NCBI GenBank assembly: GCA_026874595.1
Contig: CM049307.1
Location: 33,088,862-33,152,861 of the forward strand
Length of the DNA: 64,000 nucleotides
Direction of reading: 5' to 3'
From: Sipunculus nudus
Taxonomy: Eukaryota; Annelida; Sipuncula; Golfingiida; Sipunculidae
Both the position numbers and the translations under genes were made by a program. The notes beneath the pieces were generated by a model. That model ran no database searches. It was not told the DNA's origin and was given only the letters and a program-made list of their open reading frames with translations. This document shows positions 37,471 through 48,348 of this stretch, in pieces (the first letter of the stretch is position 1; each line of letters opens with the position of its first letter).

Positions 37471-37972
37471 GAGTAACCCTTTAAATTTGAGTCCTAGACC
37501 AATCAAAGCTACACTGCCAAAAATAACACTACAGACTGATGCATCTGGAACAGGATGGGTTGCTGTGTGGGGTGATCGGAAATATGGTGGAAACTGGAAC
37601 AGTGAGCTTGCTGATAAACACATAAATTATTAAGAGCTGTTAGCTGGGTTTTTTGGGTTAACCATCTTTTGTCATGATCAAAGTAGAGTACACATCAGTT
37701 TTCAAATGGACAATTCCACGGCTGTAGCTTATGTTAATAACATGGGGGGCAGGATGCGAGAGCTCAATGACGTGGAGGCCCGAATATGGGCCTGGGCAGG
37801 GAAAAGGTCTGTGTGGATAAGTGCTGCCCATCTTCCAGGTGTTCAAAATACGGAGGCAGATAAACAGTCGCGTTTAAAACAGGATAATACTGAATGGATG
37901 CTAAGTAGAATTATTTTTCTGCAATCACTGATTTATTGGGTACCCCTGTATTGGACCTGTTTGCCTCCACTC
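37471..37972 (+). pseudogene. DIRS RNase H domain
   Basis: Shows LQTDASGTGWVAVWGD (first catalytic Asp), ELLAGFFGL (Glu), FQMDNSTAVAYVNNMGG (second Asp) and AHLPGVQNTEADKQSR (final Asp). This is the full set of RNase H landmarks that follow RT in DIRS elements. One in-frame TAA at 37631-37633 breaks it. Confidence 0.75.
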
Positions 37973-38238
37973 TGAACAGACAATGTTATAAATATGTTTC
38001 ATGGAAACCGGACAGTCAGGATGTGGCTGTAGATGCATGCTGATGGTTTTATTTTATATGCTTTCCCTCCTTTTAGTTTGGTGGGCAAAGTCATGGAGAA
38101 AGTGGTACAGGACAAAGCAGAATTAATACTAATAGCACCAGTGTGGACCACGCAGCTCTGGTTCTCTCACATGACATGGCTACTAGTGGAATGTCCGCGA
38201 CTATTACCAGTGAAGAGGACCAGCCTCACACTACCATA

Positions 38239-38456
38239 CAGGGGCGGATCCAGGATTTAGGAAAAGGGGGGGTCAAACCTCGGAGGACTAATGAAAATCC
38301 TAAACAAAAGGTCATCACGTCTGAAAAAGGGGTGGGGGGGGGGGGGTCCAGGCCGCAAAATTACGTCTAAAACCCCTTAAAAAAGGTTGCTTCAGGTGAA
38401 AAAGGGGGGGTCCGGACCCCCTGGACCCCCCCCCCCCCCCCCCGGATCCGCTTCTG
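38239..38456. mobile_element. Family D element, copy 3, with target duplication
   Basis: Left end CAGGGGCGGATCC and right end GGATCCGCTTCTG form imperfect inverted ends. CCATA is duplicated on both sides (38234-38238 and 38457-38461). Removing the element and one CCATA restores a continuous DIRS reading frame (LPYDPNAVYPLGHLKLGTW). It is 218 bp, non-coding and G/C-homopolymer rich. Confidence 0.8.
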
Positions 38457-38461
38457 CCATA

Positions 38462-38905
38462 CGACCCAAATGCAGTTTATCCACTCGGTCACTTGAAATT
38501 AGGGACCTGGCGCCTGTCAGGAAATGCCTCCAGGACAAAGGCATTCAGGGACAAGCTGCGGACATCATTGTGCACTCGTGGAGAAAGGGAACACGTAAAC
38601 AATACGACACGTTCATCAGTAAATGGTTTAAGTTTTGTGACAAAAGGGGTTTCATTTCATATACACCCTCTGTGAACATGGTGCTTGGTTTTCTTACGGA
38701 GTTGTTCAATCAGGGATAGCTCATTAAAAACAGCGCGCTCAGCTTTGTCTACATTTATAAAGCTAGACAGGGTCGGGGCAGGCTCGCACCCGTTAATAGT
38801 GTGGTTCATGAAAGAAGCGTACAGCTGAAACCTGTGATACCCAAAACAACGGCTATAGGGGATACAAGTAATGTGCTTAGTAGTGCGGCGGCTAATGGAA
38901 AAATT
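38462..38905 (+). pseudogene. DIRS tyrosine recombinase, N-terminal part
   Basis: After DPNAVYPLGHL and LGTWRLSGNASRTKAFRDKL comes the core-binding region WRKGTRKQYDTFISKWFKFC, VNMVLGFLTELF and, after a frameshift, SSLKTARSALSTFIKL, with HPLIVWFMKEAY beyond. These match the SAM-like N-terminal domain of DIRS recombinases. The catalytic Arg-His-Arg-Tyr part is absent, so the element is 3'-truncated. Confidence 0.65.
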
Positions 38906-39039
38906 TTTCAAATTGTGATAAAAGTACCAAATTTGGTACAGTTGTGGTATTGTACACTGGCTATCATTTAAGAAATAGTTCCACGAAATATTCATGGTAT
39001 TTCAGGGTTGGATCCTGCAATTACCTCGGGGGTACCGAT

Positions 39040-39650
39040 GAATAAATTAAATAATTGATAAATAATGTCTAATCTAATCGGAACTCTGCCTGTCTACATT
39101 TCCTGTTCATATGAGGGCTCTAGACCTATTAAATTACAGACCAGTCAGAATTCCAATTTGGCCACCACAGCCCAATCGCTGATTTTCTTTCGCACGTGAT
39201 AACTCAACAACAACAACATACTTTAGCTTTCCCAATTTCACAGTGATGATTGGTACATACGAGGGCTTCAGACCTATTAAATTATAGACTTGTCGAAATT
39301 CCAATATGGCCACCAGATCATAATAGGTGATTTTCTTTCGCACCGGATATCTCAACAAGAACATGCTTGATCTATCCCATTTACACAGAGAAGATTGGTA
39401 CCTATAAGGGCTCCATCTCTGTCGAAATGCAGACCTGTCGGAATTCCAATATGGCCACCAGAGCACTATCGCTGATTTTCTTTCGCAACAATATGCTTGA
39501 TCTTTTTCAAATTCACAGGGATCATTGGTGCCTATGAGGGCTTCTGGCCTATTGAAATACAGACTTGCTCAAAATCAAATATGGCCAACAGAATACAATC
39601 CGTGATTTTCTATTGCACACATTATTGCAGACATATCTTCTTTAACCAGT
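39040..39650. repeat. Tandem array, about 145-bp unit x4
   Basis: Units share TTCCAATATGGCCACCA and TGATTTTCTTTCGCAC. Anchor positions are 39151, 39299, 39444 and 39574 (spacing 148, 145, 130). The array sits between the DIRS remnant and the start of the LINE, and may be part of the LINE 5' region or independent. Confidence 0.75.
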
Positions 39651-39807
39651 AGGATTTTTTCCCTCATGCATATGGATAAAAACCTGTTTCTGTTTGTCAT
39701 AACTTTAACTTAATTTTTCACCCATATGTAAACTAGTCCAGCACTAGCAGAAATGCGGGGCCCTGTGAGGACCATTGTCCGACCACATCTAGTAATATTA
39801 ATAATCC

Positions 39808-40690
39808 TGATGATGATGAAAACTGTCGAATAGATGTAATAACACTAGCAACATGGAATGCACGTGGAATTAAGAAAGAAATTAAATCAGTAAAAGTTAA
39901 AGAATTGATAAATAATTACAGTATTGTATGTATCACGGTGACATGGGCAACCACGGATGATGAATTTTCTGATGCATTCCTCAGGTACTATGGTTTTGGA
40001 ATAGTCAGGAAGAGTACAGGGAGAGGAGGGGTCTTGTGTTTACGTGCAACAGAAATTAAAGGGTATGATAAAGAATATTAATAAATATGCAGATATCATC
40101 ATATTGATTACGGATGGTACCTTAATTAATGAAGATAACGATTTGGCCATAGTTTGCTGCTATATTGCGCCAGCAGGTTCATCATTTTTATGTAGATGAA
40201 GGTGAAATAAATGGTATCAACAGGCTGGAAAATGTATTGGTAGATACTTTAGCAGAATTGGATGAATTTAATTTAATTCTCCTTGGTGATTTTAATGCCA
40301 GAACTGTAAATATAACAGATATAGCAGATATACCAGGAGACTTAATTATGTGTTTTTATTATGTCCTTTTGGTTGCAGTGTAGTTGATTATGTAATTGTC
40401 AATAGTTGTCTACTTCATAAGGTAGATGGATCCTGTGTTTTATCAGATGATCTGTCCGATCACTTTCCTTTAAGCTGTTCACTTAATATTATCAGACCAA
40501 GGAAAGAGCTTTCGAATGAATATTTATGCGAACTGACAAAATGGGTAAAATTTTATCAGACTGATGAAGATAAAACAAATATTTCAAAATCATTAGAACA
40601 AATAGAATGTGAGTTACTTTTCAACATATTTAATGAAACCTTAGAAACATATACGGAAATAAACAAAACTTCCGAGACAACATGAAACTA
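39808..40690 (+). pseudogene. LINE apurinic-like endonuclease domain
   Basis: Landmarks seen are ITLATWNARGIKK at the N-terminus, LAIVCCYIAPAG, NLILLGDFNARTVN (catalytic Asp/Asn), VVDYVIVNSCLL and the terminal SDHFPLSCSL (Ser-Asp-His box). These are the expected motifs in order. Changes such as TVTWAT where an E-T-W box is usual, and several frameshifts (near 40060, 40180, 40350), mean it no longer encodes an enzyme. Confidence 0.75.
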
Positions 40691-40699
40691 AAGCAACCA

Positions 40700-42535
40700 A
40701 AATGGTGGGACAAGGAATTTGAATTTTGAAAAAAACGAAAAATATATAGCTTCGAATAAGTATAGATGTACAATATCAGATGGCGACTTACTTAATTATT
40801 AACAAACAAAACAGAGATTTAAAAAGTAATGTGAAGAAAAGAAGGCAATCATCCAAGCCTCAGAGGTGCAAAAGGTGATAGGTGCAAAAAACACTGATTC
40901 CATGTGGAAAAACATGAGATTTTTAAAACAAAAAGAAAATCGTTAAAATAGTAGAAACGGTCCGTTGGTACAATTATTTTAAGGAAGTTTTTGAATTCAT
41001 CAACACATGAAATTAATCAAGAGTTTAAGAATCATACTCTGGAATATTTAAAAAAATGCATTAGAAATTGAAAATGATACAGAGCTTGATGGACTCATAA
41101 CACCATGTGAAGTACAGAAACCATAAATGAAATGAAAAGAGGAAAGGCCCCAGGGCCTGAAGGGATAACGGTAGATATATTGAAAGATACATATAGTCTT
41201 ATATATTTAAATTATTTAATAGTGTACTAGGAAATGGATTTTTCCCAGCCTCTTTGAGCAAAGCATTTATTGTACCAATTTTCAAAAAGGCTTCCATCAT
41301 AGATCCTAAAAAATTATAGAGGTATTTCATTACTTTATACCGTGGATAAACTATTTACAAAAATATTGGCAAACAGAATTCAAAATTATGTTGATCAAGC
41401 TGGATTATTATGTGAAGCACAAGCTGGCTATAGGAAAGGTTATTCAACAGTAGACCATACATTTTCTTCAATGGGGTGTGTGCAGAAAAATGTAACAAAA
41501 AAAAATTTTTATTACACATTTATTGATTTTTCAACTGCTTTTGATAGTGTACAACATGATTTATTGTGGTATGTTCCAGTTAAATCTGGGATAAAAGGGA
41601 AACTCTTACAAACACTTCAGTCAATATATAGTCAAATGAAATCACGTGTTCTTACAGAGGAAGGATTAACAGATTATTTTGAATGTACTAACGGAACTCG
41701 ACTAGGGTGCATGTCGAGTCCCCTTCTGTTTTCTTTATTCATAGATGAATTTTATGAACAAATTAATGAAACAGATTGTCATGGTATAAATATTGATGAA
41801 TATTTGCCAAACTTAATGACATTTAAGTACGGTGATAATTTAGTATGCTTCAGCGATACAACAGGACATCTCCAAGAACAAATAAACCAGTTGCAAGTTT
41901 TTTTCTGTCAATTATGGCTTATAAGTTAATTTAGGAAAGACAAAAATTATGGTTTTTAGACAGGGGGTTCATTAAAAAGAATAGAGTAATGGCACTATCA
42001 AAAATACTCGAATTGAAACGGTAAATGACAATATATACTTAGGGGTAATATTTAAGAGTATATTGTCTTGGTATAAAACAAGAAAAAAACTGCAGGCAAT
42101 ACAGACTGAGAGAGCAGCGACTCCCATTAAAAAACTTTTATAGGAAATATAGTTGTTTATCAGTGAGCCAGCTATTTTATCTATTTAATTGTATGGTCAC
42201 ACCGGTATTATTATATGGTTCAGAACTGAGGGGCTATGAAAGATGTGTAATAATTGAAAAGGTGCAATATAAATTTTGCAAATACATTCTAAAAATTATC
42301 TCATCAGCTCCGAACGCAGCATCATTGGAAGAGTTTGGAAGGCATCCAATGTATGTCGGTCAGTTATTAAGATGTGTAAAATACTGGAAAAAATAGTAAA
42401 TTATGGGAATAATAGATATCCAAAACGTATATATAACATGCTGTTTAATCTAGATATGAATGGAACACAAACATTGGTTACTCATATAAGAAGCAAAATA
42501 TGCAGCGCAGGTTTTGTGTGTGGGGGGATGAATAA
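40700..42535 (+). pseudogene. LINE reverse transcriptase
   Basis: Fragments in several frames read INEMKRGKAPGPEGITVDIL, DKLFTKILANRIQNYVDQ, AQAGYRKGYSTVDHTF, FYYTFIDFSTAFDSVQHDLL and TRLGCMSSPLLFSLFIDEF. The catalytic box has become FKYGDNLVCF instead of the usual ADD. Downstream LFNCMVTPVLLYGSELRGYE and YVGQLLRCVKYWKK belong to the post-RT region. The catalytic substitution and frameshifts show long decay. Confidence 0.8.
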
Positions 42536-45128
42536 ACAAGGCCTACAGGCCTAATGCGAACCTGTGCATATGGATACACACCAGGTATAACGCTTCAGTG
42601 CTCAACCACTACTTTTCATATATATGAACAAATGCAAGTACTAAACATTTTGAACAAGAAACAATACACAAACATCACTGCTGAAATTCTTGCATGGGTG
42701 CACACAACACAAAAATTATTGTAGGTGGCACCACCAGTCTTGTATACAACAAAGCTATCTGACTTGTACACATGTGCCCAATGTCAGGCTGATATATCAA
42801 ATTCTTCTGTAGAATTAGGCAGGCAAATACACTTTGCAAAAGTCATTGTAGATGGCGACACGTCTTGTGAACGAGAAAGCCATAAAAACACATAGACAGG
42901 TCAGAATATCAGGCCAATACATCAAACTTGCCTTGAGTCTGATGCAAGGGGCTGACCAGGCTTAGGTGAGAAAGGCTGTTGCCCCGAGTGTACTGTGACA
43001 AATTACTGGCTCAGGCTACTGCACTGAGTGAACTCTTGACCTGCACCTGGCTAGACTGAGTGAATTTCTGAACTGTACCTGGCTGCACTGAGTGAACTCT
43101 TAACCTGTTGCATAATCTGAAACAGTTGGCAGTCTGCCAAAGCTATAAATAAATCCAGGCTGACCTTTTGCCTATTGCCAAATCTGAAATAGTAGCCACA
43201 CAATTGCATAAGCTCACAGATTGGCTCCATATGCAGCCCTGAGGGGCATGACACCCATGAGGTGATCACATGATACTCATGAGGTGATCACATGCTACCC
43301 ATGAGATGATCACATGCTGCCCTTGAGGTGATCACATGCCTTGTGCTTGACTGCACTGACTGAACTGTTGACCTATATTTGGCTGCACTGAATGAACTCT
43401 TGATCTGTTGCCAAATCTGAAACAGTTGGCAGTTTCTCAATCTATTCATGAAACCTACACAATCTTGGCCTGTTATGCAACTCTGCTAAAATTTATCCAA
43501 CACAAACCATTTGAACAAACTTGAGAGGGCTCGCCTCTGGGATCATTTCTGTAAAATTTGGACAATTTGGCTGGACTGTTTACAAGAAGAAGATTTTTAC
43601 AAGTTTTTTCAGCTTTTTCCTTGTAAAATCTAAGTAAATGCAGATAGCAAAAATAAGATGAATCCATCAACATTTGATATGTGACAGATAATTGCATAAC
43701 ATTTGGGGATGGTAGCTCCTGCTATTCCTGAGAAATTATGAGTTAGTGTACAGATGATATGTAATATCATAAATCTACATTTTTTAAAAGCTTTAAAAAA
43801 CATTCTTGTCAATATTTTCAATAGAAAACCTGAAATCTAAATGTCTAGAGGCATGATGTAATGGATGCGATAAACTGGTGCTAGACTAGATGTATCTGCT
43901 TCACACAGCTAACATATTTGGTAAAATGACTCAATTCAATCTTTATAATTCAGCCAAATTCATTTTTTGGAACCATAAAAGACAATTATTATAAGAATAA
44001 TTCAGGGAATTATTCTTGCAAAATTTTAAACAAACTGGCCTCAGTATCATCATCAGTCGAAAAGCGTTTTGTAGGTTTATAACTCATATGGGAAAATACA
44101 ACAAAATGGCAAAGTTCAGCTTCCCATAACTCAGCCAAAAATCATTGAATCAAAACCATTTGAACAAACTTGAATTATCTCAGGATAATTAATGTGTGAG
44201 ATTTAAGAATTTTGGCCCAGTGGTTTTTTTAGAAGATTTTTGTAGCCACTTAGCTAACATGGGCTGTTATGGCACATGACTAGATTCAGCTTCCCATAAC
44301 TCAGCCAAACTCACTGTACTGAGACCATTTGAACAAACTTGAATTATCAACATCTCAGGATAATTAATTTGTGAGATTTAAGAATTTGGCCCAGTGGTTG
44401 TTGAGAAGATTTTTGTAGCCACTTAGCTTACATGGGCTGTTATGGCATATGACTAAATTCAGCTTCCCATAACTTAGCCAAAAGTCACTGAACTGAGACC
44501 ATTTTAACACAATTCAGAAAGCACTACCCTAGGATCATTTCTGTGCGATGTTAAACAATTTGGCCATTTCGTTTCAGAGAAGAAGTTATTTGTAGCTGTC
44601 AGTGTGATACGGGCACTGATGACCCCGTACAAAAAAGGCCGACGCAGGTGGCGCCACCAATACCTCAATTTCAGATACGACTCATGCGACCAACATTGGC
44701 ATAAAATTTGGTGATGATAGCTCCAGCCGTTTCTGAGATTTAAATTTTAATATGCTTTTTTGCACAGTTAACAAAGTTCAACCTCCTGTAACTCAGCCAA
44801 AAATCTCCGAACTGAACCATTCGAACAAACTTGAGAAAGATTGTTCCAGGGATCATTTCTGTGAAATATTGGACAATTTGGCTGGACAGTTTCAGAGAAG
44901 TTTTTAATTTTTTTTAGCTTTTTCCCTATAAAATCCAAGAAAATGCAGTTAGAAAAAAAATAAACAAAATCCGATATAGTTTTTTGGATGACTGAATATT
45001 TGCAAAAAAATTTGTGTTGCTAGCTCCTGCCGTTTTTGAGATAGCTATGGTTAACGTACAGACGACGCACGACGCACGACACACGACGGACGACGCCGCA
45101 CCATCGCATAAGCTCACAGGTTCGCTAA
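42536..45128 (+). mobile_element. Repeat family A, copy 2 (complete), inserted in the LINE
   Basis: Begins AAGGCCTACAGGCCTAATGCGAACCTGTG and ends CACAGGTTCGC (45115-45125), so GCGAACCTGTG and CACAGGTTCGC are 11-bp inverted ends. The inside has, in order: a module with GTAGGTGGCACCACC, the 'ctgcactgagtgaactc' repeats, four GGTGATCACATG repeats (43255-43340), the 177-bp array inverted, a perfect GGTGGCGCCACC at 44647, and CGACGCACGACACACGACGG near the right end. The LINE reading frame stops at its left edge and resumes beyond its right edge. No coding capacity, about 2.6 kb. Confidence 0.8.
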
Positions 45129-45149
45129 AAAGTAGGAGACATTAGTTTA

Positions 45150-45487
45150 GTTTTGGCTAAGATAAAGGAAAGAAATATTGATATGGCAGAACAAAACTGG
45201 TCTTGTGATGTAGAATTAAATACTAAATTCAATGTTTATGGTACTTTTAAATCTATGCTCTAAACGGAGAAAAATGTACTGTGTGTGACTAATACCAAGC
45301 ATAAACAAGCGCTAGCCAGATTGAGATTGTCATGTCATGATTTGATGATTGAAAAGAGAAGGTATACGCAAATGGATAGAGTTTATTGGTTTTCAAGATT
45401 TGTTTGTAGAAATAAAACTTTAAAACGCTGTTTAGTTGTACATTTACGTAAACATTTTAAAAGAATGTACCCTGATAATGAAATATG
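45150..45487 (+). pseudogene. LINE C-terminal segment
   Basis: Reads ERNIDMAEQNWSCDVELNTK, then KQALARLRLSCHDLMIEKRRY and CRNKTLKRCLVVHLRKHFKR. This is typical of the region after the RT of this LINE group, and it is the continuation of the protein cut at 42535. It ends at TGA 45486-45488. A small D-like tag (GATCCGCCCCTG, then GATCCACCCCTG) follows. Confidence 0.65.
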
Positions 45488-45499
45488 ATCCGCCCCTGA

Positions 45500-46088
45500 T
45501 AATTAAATATGATCCACCCCTGGAAATTCAGGGGTTTATTTCAGTGCTCATATGGAAATTTCCATAAGCTCATTAATACAAACAACAGATATTTTGCACT
45601 TAGAACAATAAAACTGTATATGATTTTTAAGCACGAAACAACATACACATTTTATAATGAAATATGTAATGTTTATACGGTGTACCCATACTACGTAAGT
45701 AGTACCCCCCCCCCCCCCCTTTCTCATTTCCCTTCCCCACGTCTCCTATATTCCTCAAAGGAGACATCGACGAGATGTGAATTGAGAATTGTGGTTATAC
45801 CTTACTTTAAAACAGAAGATTTATGCCATATTTAACAATAAATTAAATTCAGTTAAATACATGTCGTTGAATGGCAAATAGTCATCTTTTAATTACAAAT
45901 GTTTACACTAATAAGATCACAAAGGTGGTTTTACATTTCTCATGATGATGTTAATTAAATAGAACCAAATATTCCAAAATTTTACCTATCTATAAGGAAT
46001 ATTTAAGATGTAATGTAACTATGATGATCTTCTGTGTATTTTTCATATAAATTTGAGTACCCGAACTTTAACGTAGGCTCCGCCCCCG
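45500..46088. other. AT-rich spacer
   Basis: Contains a C-run near 45705. No coding or structural feature is supported up to the Harbinger insertion. Confidence 0.35.
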
Positions 46089-46091
46089 TAA

Positions 46092-46124
46092 GGGCCCTTT
46101 TCCATGATCGCGTTTCCGCGCGCG
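46092..46124 (+). repeat. Harbinger left terminal inverted repeat
   Basis: 33 bp ending in CGTTTCCGCGCGCG, preceded by TAA. Further copies of the GCGCGCGGAAA palindrome follow to about 46320. Confidence 0.85.
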
Positions 46125-46355
46125 TTTCCGCGCGCGGAAAAATCGCCCTAGTGTTAACCATGTTTACCGTTTCCACGATCGCGTTTCGGCGCGCGGGTTA
46201 ATTCCGCGCGGAAAAATAAATTGCGCGATGCGCGATTTTTCCGCGCGCGTTTCCGCGCGCGGAAAAATCGCTCCAGTGTAAATCATGTATACCTTTTCCA
46301 TGATCGCTTTTCCGCGCGCGGAAATGTTGTTGTCGTCTGCTTGTATAGCATCAAC

Positions 46356-48155
46356 ATGTCACAACAAACAGAGCTCCTTTTATATTTGATCCGACGAAAA
46401 CGTTTAAATGCGACACGACTTGTCATGGCCCAGCAGCAAAAGAGGAAACATAGGTTCTGGGTCCATGACATGTTAAAAAAGAGAGAAAATCATGGGGCCT
46501 ATTACCACTTGGTAAGGGAGCTGGCACTGGACAGCCAAAAACATCACCAGTATTTCAGGATGTCTGCTGAGAAGTTGGAGGAAATACTCGGGTTTGTTGG
46601 ACCAGATATCCAGAAAAGAACTCTTGTGCGAGACCCACTGGAAGCGAACCAGAAACTGGCAATATGTGTAAGGTAACGTACCCTTAATATATTGTAATAT
46701 AGGAACCTAAATGTAATACTACCTGTTTGCCTCCCTGCGGAGGGATATATACATATATATAGCCTGGAACTTCAAGTATTAATCATTTGATGAGATATAG
46801 GGATTCATTATTTTCAGTATCTAATAAGAGTATAAATCCTGTGACATCTTAAGAGTAACATCCCATAAGGTAACGTGCCCTTAATATATTGTCATAGGCT
46901 TTGGAACCGGGGGGGGGGGGGCGAGGGGGGCGCGAGGGGGGGGGGGTATATTATGATATTATTTCCTGTTGGAAATATAATACTCTACAGAGAAGCTGAG
47001 ACTCCCGGAACCTATTGGTCATCAAGACTGTTGCCTCTGGGGTGCTCACGCTGGTCAGGCAGATGATAAACTGGTTGTACTTCAAGTGTCGACTTAATCG
47101 CTCATGGCATTTTTGGCGGCATAGGTGGTAGTACCCGCACCTCCTCCCCCAATTTTGTCATTGACGTTCCTGTACTATATAAAAAAAATTACACTTGCTA
47201 TGCTAACAAAAAAACATGCATACATAAACTATATTCATAAAAAAGAGGGAGCAGGCAGGCAGTGTCAATGCTTCCTACACTGTCAACCATCGAAATCATG
47301 GGATATTAATTGATCATAGTGTTACTATAGTCAGGTCAGGGCCTCTGAGGCTGCCACTGCATGCTGAGAACCTGGGTCCTTGCACCCTGAAGTGTGAGAC
47401 AGTCCAGATCATGTAGGTTGGGCATCTTTGCTATTCATAAACTGTCTTGCTGGTCATTCACAGTCACATTTACTGTCTGAAATTGAAGCTTGAAAGACAT
47501 GTCTATAGTCAGTTTGTATAGTGTTTAAATGGCATCTAGCAAAAAGCAGAAGGTATCTGACTTCTTTGTAAAATCTCAAGATTCCACCTATGACCCAGTG
47601 AGGTATGTAAAATTATATTTTGTTCCTTTAAGTTTCTAAATAAATAAGCTATTAGTAAACTATAAGTTTTTAGCTCAGCTGACTGTAAGTCATCTGAGCT
47701 ATATAAGCAGCTTTGGCCTTATAGCTGTCATATGTTCTGCCACCAATTCCAGACGCTTGCAGTAACTCAGTAAAGCAAATCGGAACCTTTATATTTGATA
47801 ATTACAACTCAAACTTCAAGTAAGTTTGAAAATGTTATATATTCTTTGCCTATTTGTATCGTGCTTTATACCTCACACACCAATGGTGGAGTAAAATTAA
47901 AATCCCAGTATAAATATTATCAATTTGGCACACATGATTCTGTAAATTAAATATTTAATCATTTTTTGTGTGGTGCAGCATGTGATTAAAAATAGGAAAT
48001 TGGTAAAAATACTGCACTGAAAATGCATTTTTTATGTTTTATTTTTTCAAAATTTTCCAAACTGTGAGAGGGGGATACCCCCTCCCACACCCACCCCCTT
48101 TCGGGAGCTTATGCACAATATGCCCTATATTTCACTTTTAAAAAGCTCAAAAAAC

Positions 48156-48204
<49 letters not shown>

Positions 48205-48304
48205 CAAAGTGCGCCCCCCCCCCCCCCACTTTCAAAACTATTCCGTAGCCTATGATTGTAATATAGGAACCTAAATGTAATACTACCTGTTTGCCTCCCT
48301 GCGG

Positions 48305-48348
<44 letters not shown>

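Larger units (their letters stand above)
35701..38910 (+). mobile_element. DIRS-type retrotransposon, degenerate
   Basis: Gag-like, reverse transcriptase, RNase H and tyrosine recombinase pieces occur in the order expected of a DIRS element. Frameshifts, one stop and a D insertion break the coding sequence. Neither terminal repeat could be found, so it is a truncated dead copy. Confidence 0.8.
39720..45490 (+). mobile_element. APE-type non-LTR retrotransposon (LINE), split by family A
   Basis: The order is endonuclease (39808-40690), linker and reverse transcriptase (40700-42535), then, after a 2.6-kb A insertion, the C-terminal segment (45150-45487). Frameshifts and stops throughout show that it is dead. 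I cannot place the clade beyond an APE-bearing LINE. Confidence 0.8.

Noticed and set aside
43255-43340. GGTGATCACATG repeats as a possible CRISPR array
   Set aside because: Spacers are themselves repeated, the unit is short, the genome is eukaryotic, and the same block occurs inside another family A copy.
46221-46355. Upstream extension of the transposase from ATG 46221
   Set aside because: It would encode the CG-rich subterminal repeats; ATG 46356 gives the normal family start.
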